Of a stretch of 5,733 nucleotides of DNA, positions 1 through 5,733 are shown piece by piece (the stretch's first letter is position 1; each line of letters begins with the position of its first letter). The DNA lies in assembly GCA_900548415.1 (NCBI GenBank), contig URKO01000094.1:1-5733 (forward strand), in the 5' to 3' direction. Source of the DNA: an uncultured Porphyromonas sp. Its GTDB lineage: Bacteria; Bacteroidota; Bacteroidia; Bacteroidales; Porphyromonadaceae. The translations under genes were made by a program, and so were the position numbers. The notes beneath the pieces are model-generated. The model was given only the letters and a program-made list of their open reading frames with translations. It did no database searches and was not told the DNA's origin.

Positions 1-9
1 CCGAAGTGC

Positions 10-22
10 ATGTGTCACACAT
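10..22. promoter_or_regulatory. Perfect 13-bp palindrome, candidate operator
   Basis: ATGTGTCACACAT is two perfect 6-bp arms around a single central C. It lies 17 bp upstream of the proposed -7 box, where the missing -33 element would be expected, and so could bind a dimeric regulator of the receptor gene. TGTG/CACA half-sites recall Crp/Fnr-family sites, but here they nearly touch rather than being separated by about six bases, so the classical Crp site is not matched. The regulator is unknown, and the function is inferred only from symmetry and position. Confidence 0.3.
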
Positions 23-39
23 CGTTAACATCTTTGGAG

Positions 40-47
40 TACCTTTG
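40..47 (+). promoter_or_regulatory. Possible Bacteroidota -7 box (TAnnTTTG) of the receptor gene
   Basis: TACCTTTG fits the Bacteroidota primary-sigma -7 consensus TAnnTTTG exactly and lies 29 bp before the ATG at 77, which would give a leader of roughly 20-25 bases. No TTTG -33 element is seen at the expected distance upstream, so the promoter may be weak or activator-dependent. A second, poorer match (CATCTTTG) sits at 29-36. An exact match to a six-base consensus can occur by chance, so this is tentative. Confidence 0.4.
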
Positions 48-76
48 CGAGTGAAATCAATCATCTCAAAGTTCGT

Positions 77-2497
77 ATGCGACATCTCACTAAGCTCGTC
101 TTTCTTATCATTACCCTTGCATTTACCGCTTATCTAAATGCTCGGTTAAATGCTCAGGAACCCTTTACACAAGAGGTACGCGGAGAGGTCATTTCCGCAC
201 TCCCTGACGATACGATCGTTGGAGCTTCGATCGTAGTAGTAGGTAGTGATCCACTCGTAGGGACAACGACAGGCTCAGATCAGAAGTTTTCTCTACGGTT
301 ACCTGTAGGTCGTTGCTCCTTGCAGATTAGTTGTATAGGCTATGAGTCTCAGGAGGTAGACCTCCTCGTTGTAGCGGGCAAGCAGAGTGTGCTGCATATA
401 GCCTTGACACCGTCAGATACCAAGCTTGATGCTGTGGTTGTGACTGCTCCGTATGACAAGAGTACTCCTACGAATAGGTTTAGCCTAGCTGGAGCGCGTA
501 GCTTTAGCGTTGATGAGGCGTATCGCTTTGCCGCTTCCCTGGGCGACCCTGCTCGTATGGTGCGTAGCTTCGCTGGTATCATGCCTGTCAACGACTCTCG
601 CAACGATATCATCATACGAGGTAATTCACCCGCTGGGGTGCAGTGGATCCTAGATGGTATCGAGATTAGCAATCCCAATCACTTCAATACAGGTGTCGGT
701 ATGACTGGAGGTCAGGTGAGCTATCTCAATACTAATCTGCTGACCAACTCCGACTTTCACTTGAGTGCTTGGCCAGCCCCTTATGGCAATGCGCTCTCGG
801 GCATCTTTGACTTGCGTCTACGCCGTGGTAATCTCGAGCGACATGAGTTCTGGCTACAGTCAGGCTTTGGTGGACTAGAGCTAGGTGCTGAGGGGTACCT
901 GCGCAAGGGGAGTCAATCGTCTTACCTTGCTTCTTATCGCTACTCTGTCCCTGACATCATGCATGCTCTAGGCTTTAAGATGCCAGTGGTGCCACGCTAT
1001 CAAGACTTCACGACGAAGCTCCACTTCGACCTAGGGCATGGGCATTCGCTCTCTTTCATCGGACTATTTAGCAAGAGTCACATACACTTTGCCACAAACG
1101 AGCTGGGAGACAGTTTTGAATATGCCGACTACGACTTTAGTAAGCTCTCCATGGCACAGCGTGTAGCGGTCAATTCGACAGCTTACATTGTAGGACTGAC
1201 ACATAACGTACAGTTTTCTTCCCATACGTCACTCCGTACGCAGCTCTCTTTCGTACGCTCTGATACCAGTATGCCTGTTGATACGATGAACCTGCGAGGA
1301 GGTAAGCAGGACCCTCAGTGGCATCTCATGTGGTCGGAGGCTGCACAGGAGAATAGGTGGTCGCTTCACTCAGATCTTACATGGCATCCCAGTAGGGAGG
1401 GGCTACTCGTGGCGGGAGTCCGAGGCGATCTTTTTGATGCGCACTACTTGGAGCAGACGGCTGATGGTACGTTTGTTCAAGGTGTACGGACGATTGCCGA
1501 GGAGAGTCCGCTCTATGGCTTGATCCGAGCCTATGGACAGTATCGTCATCGCCTAGGAGACTATTGGACAGCCACACTGGGACTACATAGTATGTATCTT
1601 ACGATCAATGATCGCTATGCTATCGAACCCCGTATGGGCTTGCAGTATCAGCCAGCTCGCTCTCACACCATCGGTCTTGCTGCGGGACTATATAGTCAGA
1701 TGCTCCCACGCTCCTTTTACTTCATACGTCACTATGCACCGCAGGGTATCGAGTATCGCAATAAGCGGGTTGATTTCACACGTAGTGCGCAGGTGGATCT
1801 CTACTACGACTGGGCTTTTGCGCCCAACTGGCATGCTAAGATAGAGGGATACTATCAGGAGCTATACAGAGTACCCGTGGTCAATGACCCGAACTCTATA
1901 TGGACGCTCCTAGAGATAGGTGGCGCTGGACAAAACTACATAGAGCGTCAGAGCGATCTAGTCAATAAGGGGCGTGGTAGAAACTATGGTGTAGAGCTTA
2001 CGGTGGAGAAGTTTTATAGCAACAACTACTACATGCTCTTTAACGCGTCACTCTACAGCTCGACCTATACGACAGGATTTCAGAAAGAGTGGTGGAGTAC
2101 AGTCTTTGATGGCCGGTATCTTGTCAATATGACGGGTGGATATGAGTGGAAGTTGCCGAAGCACTGGGCGCTTTTTACCGATCTTAAGGCCTCCTATGCG
2201 GGGGGCATCCGCTACACACCGATACGAGAAGATCTATATAAGCAGAGCGGTCGCATAGAGCTTGACAAGACACAGGTCAATGCTCTTCAAGCTAAGGATT
2301 ACCTCCGAGCAGATTTAAAGATAGGCGCTCGCCAGATAGGTCAGCGCATCACCCAGGAGTGGGCAGTGGACCTGCAGAATGTGACGAATCGTAAGAATGT
2401 CATGTCTATCCTCTTCGACAATGGGGAGTACTCGACGATGTACACGCAGGGCTTTATGCCGATGGTTACTTACAAGCTCTTTTTCTCTGTGAAATAA
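77..2497 (+). CDS. TonB-dependent outer-membrane receptor with N-terminal carboxypeptidase-regulatory-like domain
   Basis: This 806-residue protein should be an outer-membrane beta-barrel importing an unknown ligand with energy from TonB-ExbB-ExbD. Residues 1-26 form a signal peptide: a basic start (MRHLTK), a hydrophobic core (LVFLIITLAFTAYL) and probable cleavage at LNA|QEP. Residues about 34-124 match the carboxypeptidase-regulatory-like beta-sandwich common on Bacteroidota receptors (VRGEVIS, GCS-like turn, SCIGYESQEV, then LDAVVVTA). The plug follows at about 130-250, with SLGDPARMVRSFAGI, NDIIIRGNSPAGVQWILDGI, SNPNHFN and YGNALSGIFDLRLRRGN. The rest is aromatic-rich alternating barrel sequence ending in TYKLFFSVK, as expected for a barrel C-terminus. 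Length is normal for this roughly 800-residue family and shorter than SusC. No SusD-like lipoprotein or regulator is adjacent, so a glycan substrate cannot be assumed; metal, peptide or cofactor uptake is equally possible. The ATG at 77 is chosen because it gives the complete signal peptide; no Shine-Dalgarno precedes it, which is normal in this phylum. The gene appears intact. Confidence 0.95.
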   Translation: MRHLTKLVFLIITLAFTAYLNARLNAQEPFTQEVRGEVISALPDDTIVGASIVVVGSDPLVGTTTGSDQKFSLRLPVGRCSLQISCIGYESQEVDLLVVAGKQSVLHIALTPSDTKLDAVVVTAPYDKSTPTNRFSLAGARSFSVDEAYRFAASLGDPARMVRSFAGIMPVNDSRNDIIIRGNSPAGVQWILDGIEISNPNHFNTGVGMTGGQVSYLNTNLLTNSDFHLSAWPAPYGNALSGIFDLRLRRGNLERHEFWLQSGFGGLELGAEGYLRKGSQSSYLASYRYSVPDIMHALGFKMPVVPRYQDFTTKLHFDLGHGHSLSFIGLFSKSHIHFATNELGDSFEYADYDFSKLSMAQRVAVNSTAYIVGLTHNVQFSSHTSLRTQLSFVRSDTSMPVDTMNLRGGKQDPQWHLMWSEAAQENRWSLHSDLTWHPSREGLLVAGVRGDLFDAHYLEQTADGTFVQGVRTIAEESPLYGLIRAYGQYRHRLGDYWTATLGLHSMYLTINDRYAIEPRMGLQYQPARSHTIGLAAGLYSQMLPRSFYFIRHYAPQGIEYRNKRVDFTRSAQVDLYYDWAFAPNWHAKIEGYYQELYRVPVVNDPNSIWTLLEIGGAGQNYIERQSDLVNKGRGRNYGVELTVEKFYSNNYYMLFNASLYSSTYTTGFQKEWWSTVFDGRYLVNMTGGYEWKLPKHWALFTDLKASYAGGIRYTPIREDLYKQSGRIELDKTQVNALQAKDYLRADLKIGARQIGQRITQEWAVDLQNVTNRKNVMSILFDNGEYSTMYTQGFMPMVTYKLFFSVK

Positions 2498-2503
2498 CGA
2501 GGA

Positions 2504-2518
2504 GAGGCCGTCAGCCTT
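2504..2518 (+). terminator. Weak hairpin just after the receptor stop
   Basis: Six bases after the TAA of the receptor gene, GAGGC and GCCTT can pair around a 5-base loop (CGTCA) with one G-U pair. Only a scattered short run of T (GTATTT) follows about 3 bases later. The stem is short, so this is at best a weak intrinsic terminator; one of the larger spacer structures downstream may do the job instead. Confidence 0.2.
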
Positions 2519-2522
2519 GCGT

Positions 2523-2573
2523 ATTTCCCACGTGGATATTCGAGAAAGGAGAGAATCGGACGAATTTCCCCGT
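2523..2573. repeat. CCACGTGG palindrome with a repeated half-motif
   Basis: A perfect 8-bp palindrome, CCACGTGG, lies at 2528-2535 within ATTTCCCACGT (2523-2533). The same string minus one A, ATTTCCCCGT, recurs at 2564-2573 in the same orientation, 41 bp further on. Between them is a purine-rich stretch (GAGAAAGGAGAGAA). This resembles the remains of a small dispersed intergenic repeat. Whether it recurs elsewhere in the genome cannot be told from this window. Confidence 0.4.
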
Positions 2574-2592
2574 AAAGATATGTAAATAGGGA

Positions 2593-2613
2593 TTAGAGGT
2601 TAGACGTTAGAGG
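2593..2613. repeat. Three tandem heptamers TTAGAGG / TTAGACG / TTAGAGG
   Basis: Three contiguous 7-bp units follow one another without gaps at 2593-2599, 2600-2606 and 2607-2613. Units 1 and 3 are identical, and unit 2 differs by one base (G to C). The array is preceded by GA and followed by GGAC. It lies in the non-coding spacer between converging genes, so copy-number change would not alter any protein. Its function is unknown. Confidence 0.7.
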
Positions 2614-2635
2614 GACACATTATATATAATGAGTC
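2614..2635. repeat. 22-bp AT-cored near-perfect palindrome
   Basis: The core CATTATATATAATG (2618-2631) is a perfect 14-bp palindrome. An A:A mismatch flanks it on each side (2617/2632), then GAC (2614-2616) pairs with GTC (2633-2635), giving ten of eleven possible pairs. With a 2-base bulge, GG (2612-2613) could also pair with CC (2638-2639). It starts directly after the heptamer array. It could act as a bidirectional transcript-end hairpin or a protein-binding site. No run of T or U follows on either strand, so a classical intrinsic terminator is not supported. Confidence 0.5.
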
Positions 2636-2637
2636 AA

Positions 2638-2661
2638 CCCTGACGTCTCTTGCGTCATGGG
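2638..2661. terminator. GC stem-loop in the convergent spacer, possible terminator
   Basis: CCC-TGACG (2638-2645) pairs with CGTCA-T-GGG (2653-2661), leaving one bulged T and a 7-base loop: eight pairs, six of them G-C. Because it is an inverted repeat between two converging units, it could slow transcription from either side. No U-tract follows on either strand, so intrinsic termination is only inferred from position. Confidence 0.3.
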
Positions 2662-2696
2662 CATAAGTTGCGGATAGTTTGCTCCGAGATTGTGAC

Positions 2697-2715
2697 AGCA
2701 GGCTAGGAAGCCGCT
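2697..2715 (-). terminator. Hairpin directly after the GT2 stop
   Basis: On the minus strand, one base after the TAA of the GT2 gene, AGCGGCT pairs with AGCC-T-GCT around a TCCT loop: seven pairs with one bulge. Its place right at the end of the three-gene unit suits a terminator or a 3'-end stabilising hairpin. The bases that follow (GTCACAATC on the minus strand) contain no U-run, so it is not a textbook intrinsic terminator. Confidence 0.35.
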
Positions 2716-2716
2716 C

Positions 2717-3445
2717 TTATCGCTGACGACAGAAAAGGAAGCTGACGTGTCGTGCTAGGGCGGTGCCCCAGCCGTACCGCCGAGCCATGATGCGAAGCCG
2801 CTCGAGGAGCGAGGCGCGATGGTTGCGTGTGGTGACGCCCTCGTTGAGGTAGTTGACGAGATAGTCGTCGATGCGGTACTGGCTATGGATGGCGTCGATG
2901 ATCTTGATGCACCAGTCGTAGTCTGCCGAGTAGCGGTAGCGCAGGTCGTAGAGCGGAGCGAGCGAGCGTCGTGGTATGAAAGCTTGGTGGCAGATGAGCA
3001 TACCATTGGCAAAGGAGCGCTGCGTCAACGGATGGGGTGGGCGCAACCGACGAGGATGTAGGTCCTGGTAGGTTCCGTCTACAATCATCGTGTCGCCATA
3101 GAGGAGGTCGGGCTGGTGCGTCTCAAGAGCAGCGCAGACGGTGCGAATGGTGTCGGGCGTGCGTAGCGTGTCGCCCGCATTGAGATACCAGATGTAGGTG
3201 CCGGTGGCTTGGCGCAACCCTTTATTCATCGCATCGTATAGCCCATGATCAGGTTCGGAGTGGACAGTAGCACGAGGATAGAGCGTCTGAACGAGTGAGA
3301 GCGTTTTGTCTTGGGAAGCTCCGTCTATGACGAGATACTCAAAGCTTTGGTCGCTCTGCTCGGCAAGGCTGCGCAGCGTGGGCGCGATGGTTGCCTCCGC
3401 ATTGTAGCAGATGGTGATGATGGTTAGTAGGGGCGTTGTCGTCAT
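2717..3445 (-). CDS. Family 2 glycosyltransferase (WcaE-like), surface polysaccharide synthesis
   Basis: This 242-residue GT-A-fold enzyme probably moves a sugar from a nucleotide-sugar onto a growing lipid-linked glycan at the cytoplasmic face of the inner membrane, with inversion. The N-terminal strand LLTIITICYNAEATI (6-20) is the usual family start. VIDGASQDKT (39-48) is the nucleotide-binding loop. SEPDHGLYDAMNKGL (63-77) is a signature of the WcaE-like subgroup, and YLNAGD (87-92) takes the place of the DXD metal site, with D92 as the likely metal ligand. A later HQAFI (153-157) and SADYDW (173-178) fit the acceptor side and catalytic base region. There are no membrane segments, and the length is normal. 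The ATG overlaps the GT4 stop in ATGA, giving a 4-base overlap and likely translational coupling. Donor and acceptor sugars cannot be read from the sequence. It is the last gene of the minus-strand unit. Confidence 0.93.
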   Translation of the reverse strand: MTTTPLLTIITICYNAEATIAPTLRSLAEQSDQSFEYLVIDGASQDKTLSLVQTLYPRATVHSEPDHGLYDAMNKGLRQATGTYIWYLNAGDTLRTPDTIRTVCAALETHQPDLLYGDTMIVDGTYQDLHPRRLRPPHPLTQRSFANGMLICHQAFIPRRSLAPLYDLRYRYSADYDWCIKIIDAIHSQYRIDDYLVNYLNEGVTTRNHRASLLERLRIMARRYGWGTALARHVSFLFCRQR

Positions 3446-4695
3446 GAGTTTGCTCGCTGGGTGTCATCTATTAACTGTGCGTAAAGCTGGGCGTACTGCT
3501 GGGCAATGGCTGTCGGGGCAAAGCGCAGGGCGGAGGCTCGGCACGCTTCGGGCTGATAAGCTATGGCTTCGGTGAAGTGCTGCCAGAGAGCGGTAGCCAT
3601 CTCTTGCGGTTTGTCGTGCGCTACGAGGGCACCATTGACCCCATTGATGACTATATCAGCGGGACCTCCCGAGTCTCTAGCGATGATGGGCGTACCGCAG
3701 GCGAGAGCCTCTAAGAGTGTCTGGCCAAAGCTCTCGCGCTCACTGGTTGAGATGAGGACGGAGCTCTCAGCGTAAAGGGAGCGTAGTTGCTCCGCATCGG
3801 AGATACTGCCTAGATGCTGTACGAGGATGGGGATCTGCTTGAGGAGTGAGCGGTCGGATAGGGCACCGACGAGTGTGAGCTGCATTTGCGCTCTCTGCTC
3901 GCCCGCTAGCTCGGCTAGTTGTCGCATGGCTTCGATGAGGTAGGTCCACCCTTTGATCGGGTCATCGACACGAGTCGCTACGAAGAGGATCTGATAAGGT
4001 GCTTGCTCATTGGAGGCTTTTGTCTCCTGCATCTGTGCCTGCTGATAGTACTGAGCGGAGAGGACGTTGCCGATGGTGCTGATGCCTAGGCGAGGTACGA
4101 TGGGGGAGCGTGACACCTCATTGGCAAGGCTACTGGAGACGGTGACCCAGTGAATAGGGTAGTGCGCCATGAGCTCCGCTTTGCGCTGCCGAACTCGTTG
4201 GTCTAGTCGGCGCAGGGGGGCTGATAGTTCGCCAGACTTAGTCGCCATCTGCTCGATACCTTGCGCCCACCAGTAGTCATGTAGCGTGATGACAACGGGT
4301 AGCCCGAGCTTGCAGAGCTCCTCGAGTGTGCGGAGCGAGAGGAAGGCGTGCTGCGTCCAGTGCAGGTGGATGAGATCCACATTGGCGAGGTAGGGGCGCA
4401 GGGCACGCATAGAGATGCCGAGTCGGCCTAGAGAGGTTTTGAAAGTTTGCTCACGGTTGAAGCCGTTGAGTAGAGCAACGATGGCGCGCTCGCTCCAGAG
4501 CTTACATTGCCAAGCACGGTAAAGCCCCCGATCATTGCCAAGGGCATGCACCCCAGCTAGGGTCTCCGAGTTAGGAGCCATGAGCAGTAGCTCAGCGTCT
4601 AAGCCGTAGCTTCGCTCAGCCTCTAGCAGTCGTAGTGCTGCGACGCCAGCACCGCTATTAGCCCCATAAGTGCTGAGGTGTAGGACCCTTGTCAC
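3442..4695 (-). CDS. Family 4 glycosyltransferase (WcaC-like, group 1)
   Basis: This 417-residue GT-B-fold retaining glycosyltransferase is probably cytoplasmic and acts in surface polysaccharide assembly. The N-terminal, acceptor-side half begins RVLHLSTYGANSGAGVAALRLLEA (glycine-rich loop) and contains LIHLHWTQ (108-115) and TLHDYWWAQG (137-146), as in WcaC-type enzymes. The C-terminal, donor-side half has ILFVATRVDDPIKGW (236-250), where the RxxxxxKG basic residues contact the nucleotide phosphates. It also has the E-x7-E motif at E321 and E329 (ESFGQTLLEALACGTPIIA), then SGGPADIV (342-349). The cysteine-rich segment that usually follows the TLHD motif in this subgroup is absent. The start is GTG at 4695, two bases after the msrAB stop. 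It gives the expected N-terminus, and no earlier in-frame start is possible without running into msrAB. A weak AGAAG lies upstream. The gene ends in the ATGA overlap with GT2. Donor and linkage are unknown. Confidence 0.93.
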   Translation of the reverse strand: MTRVLHLSTYGANSGAGVAALRLLEAERSYGLDAELLLMAPNSETLAGVHALGNDRGLYRAWQCKLWSERAIVALLNGFNREQTFKTSLGRLGISMRALRPYLANVDLIHLHWTQHAFLSLRTLEELCKLGLPVVITLHDYWWAQGIEQMATKSGELSAPLRRLDQRVRQRKAELMAHYPIHWVTVSSSLANEVSRSPIVPRLGISTIGNVLSAQYYQQAQMQETKASNEQAPYQILFVATRVDDPIKGWTYLIEAMRQLAELAGEQRAQMQLTLVGALSDRSLLKQIPILVQHLGSISDAEQLRSLYAESSVLISTSERESFGQTLLEALACGTPIIARDSGGPADIVINGVNGALVAHDKPQEMATALWQHFTEAIAYQPEACRASALRFAPTAIAQQYAQLYAQLIDDTQRANS

Positions 4696-4697
4696 AG

Positions 4698-5733
4698 TTA
4701 CTTCTTGAAGTAGCGCAGGTAGTCGCCATACCCCTCAGCCTCCAGACTGTCTAGGGGAATGAAGCGCAGTGCCGCACTATTGATACAGTAGCGCAGTCCG
4801 CCAAGCTCGACGGGGCCATCCTCAAAGAGATGCCCGAGGTGAGCGTCGGAATCTTTGCTACGTACCTCGGTACGCACCATACCGTGTGAGCGATCGGTCG
4901 ACTCCTTAATCAGTTGATCGTCAATAGGCTTTGCGAAGGCGGGCCACCCACAACCTGAGTCAAACTTGTCCAAGCTGAGGAAGAGCGGCTTGCCGGAGAC
5001 AATGTCCACGTAGATACCCTCCTCGGTGAGGTCGTAGTACTCATTGTCAAAGGGTGGCTCTGTGCCAGCCTCCTGCGTCACGTAATACTGCATCGGTGTG
5101 AGTCGCTTGCGAAGCGCCTCGTGGTCTACGTAGCGTACGTAGCTCTCACGCGCTATCTGCGTACGGCCGATGTGACAGTAGCCACCAGGGTTCTTGCGTA
5201 GATACTCCTGATGGTATTGCTCGGCTGGGTAGTAGTTGCTCAGGGGCTTGCACTCTACCACGACGGGGTCAGCGTAAGCCTGCTGTAGTGAGGTGAGTGC
5301 CTTCTCGATGATGGGACGCTGCTCCTCTTTAGTATAGTAGATACCCGTGCGGTACTGCGTGCCTTGGTCGGCTCCTTGGCGGTTGAGCGTAGTGGGGTTG
5401 ATGACGGTGAAGTAGCGCTCTAGGATAAAGCTTAGTGGCACACGCCCTGCATTGTAAACTACCTGCAGTGTCTCTGCAAAGCCCGTTTCGCCTGTGCAAA
5501 CTTCCTCGTAAGAGGGCTGTCGTCCGAGTGTGCCATTGGCATAGCCCACCTCGGTAGAGATGACTCCGTCGACCTCCTCAAAGAAAGCTTGCATACCCCA
5601 GAAGCACCCCCCAGCGAGGTAGACGGTGTCTAGCTCCTGAGGTTGTCCCTTTTCTCTAGACATAGCGTTAGTGAGGATAATGGTCGTGCAACTTATAATC
5701 AATGCAAGTGCGACCCACTTTGTACGGCTTGAT
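4698..5733 (-). CDS. msrAB: Fused peptide methionine sulfoxide reductase MsrA-MsrB, probably exported; 5' end outside the window
   Basis: This bifunctional enzyme reduces methionine-S-sulfoxide (MsrA) and methionine-R-sulfoxide (MsrB) in proteins. Numbering from the TTG at 5702, MsrA covers about 26-180: AGGCFWG holds the nucleophile C33, [13 protein letters not shown] contains the conserved Glu, [10 protein letters not shown] follows, and NPGGYCHI gives the resolving C176. MsrB covers about 195-330: SGCGWPAF has the resolving C251, DAHLGHLF follows, and [14 protein letters not shown] has the nucleophile C306, a Cys rather than Sec. The zinc CxxC pairs are absent, as in the Neisseria PilB MsrB domain. 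There is no thioredoxin domain, so a separate reductant is needed. The frame stays open past the TTG to the window edge and encodes [14 protein letters not shown] before TTIILTNA, a basic-plus-hydrophobic signal sequence, so the true start is probably beyond 5733. Cleavage could be at TNA|MSR (signal peptidase I) or before the Cys in IIS|C (lipoprotein). A cytosolic start at the ATG at 5663 is the alternative. It heads the visible operon, two bases before the GT4 gene. Confidence 0.93.
   Translation of the reverse strand, partial: SSRTKWVALALIISCTTIILTNAMSREKGQPQELDTVYLAGGCFWGMQAFFEEVDGVISTEVGYANGTLGRQPSYEEVCTGETGFAETLQVVYNAGRVPLSFILERYFTVINPTTLNRQGADQGTQYRTGIYYTKEEQRPIIEKALTSLQQAYADPVVVECKPLSNYYPAEQYHQEYLRKNPGGYCHIGRTQIARESYVRYVDHEALRKRLTPMQYYVTQEAGTEPPFDNEYYDLTEEGIYVDIVSGKPLFLSLDKFDSGCGWPAFAKPIDDQLIKESTDRSHGMVRTEVRSKDSDAHLGHLFEDGPVELGGLRYCINSAALRFIPLDSLEAEGYGDYLRYFKK

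Noticed and set aside
349..678. 109-residue open frame on the minus strand inside the receptor gene
   Set aside because: It lies wholly antisense to a clearly recognisable plug-domain coding region, and its protein shows no family features; it is a shadow frame.
1377..1844. Open frames of 66 residues (minus) and 78 residues (plus, other frame) inside the receptor barrel
   Set aside because: Both overlap barrel sequence that is continuous and intact in the main frame, and neither shows a domain or start context.
77..2497. SusC-like glycan importer
   Set aside because: The protein is about 200 residues shorter than a typical SusC and has no SusD gene downstream; the plug signature fits a different receptor subfamily.
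2618..2650. TTGACT and TATAAT strings on the minus strand in the spacer, as a sigma-70-type promoter
   Set aside because: The two hexamers are only about 7 bases apart, far from the 16-18 needed; they would point into the receptor gene's antisense strand, and the AT string is part of a palindrome.
2945..2970. GAGCG-rich short repeat inside the GT2 gene
   Set aside because: It encodes ordinary GT2 residues around SLAPLYD and reflects local codon use, with no frame disruption; not a meaningful repeat array.
2755..3061. Frames of 85 residues (minus) and 80 residues (plus) within the GT2 gene
   Set aside because: The proteins are low-complexity Ser/Thr/Arg- or Val/Asp-rich products of the GT2 codons read out of frame; the GT2 motifs in the true frame cover the same bases.
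3563..4406. Small frames of 60-70 residues on both strands within the GT4 gene
   Set aside because: They sit inside the GT4 coding region, which has intact motifs at both ends; nothing supports a second gene.

Overview
The window looks like chromosomal DNA of a Bacteroidales bacterium, most plausibly a Porphyromonas-type organism. This is inference from gene content. It carries a Bacteroidota-style outer-membrane TonB-dependent receptor with an N-terminal carboxypeptidase-regulatory-like domain, WcaC/WcaE-like glycosyltransferases and a fused MsrA-MsrB protein. The receptor also has a possible TAnnTTTG promoter box and no Shine-Dalgarno sequence. Base composition looks balanced to slightly GC-rich by eye. 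No 16S rRNA or other species marker is present, so the genus is not proven.

Layout: two transcription units converge on a 219-bp spacer. Positions 77-2497 (+) encode a complete 806-residue TonB-dependent receptor with its own short leader. From the right edge, the minus strand carries a tight three-gene cluster: msrAB (4698 to the window edge, 5' end cut off), a GT4 glycosyltransferase (3442-4695) and a GT2 glycosyltransferase (2717-3445). The stop of msrAB and the GTG start of the GT4 gene are 2 bp apart, and the GT4 and GT2 genes share an ATGA overlap, so the three are very probably co-transcribed and translationally coupled.

Function: the GT4/GT2 pair is of the kind that adds successive sugars to a lipid-linked surface polysaccharide on the cytoplasmic side of the inner membrane. 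MsrAB reduces both epimers of methionine sulfoxide. Its frame stays open upstream of the first in-window start codon and encodes a signal-sequence-like stretch, so it is probably an exported envelope-repair enzyme. The receptor is an orphan with no SusD partner, TonB/ExbBD or regulator in view, and its ligand cannot be told. A common envelope theme is visible, but no functional link between the receptor and the minus-strand cluster can be shown.

The convergent spacer (2498-2716) has no gene but is rich in structure: a CCACGTGG palindrome with a nearby repeated half, three tandem TTAGAGG-type heptamers, a 22-bp AT-rich near-palindrome, a GC stem-loop and a hairpin directly after the GT2 stop. 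I see no clear evidence of a new multi-gene system, mobile element, CRISPR array or RNA gene.
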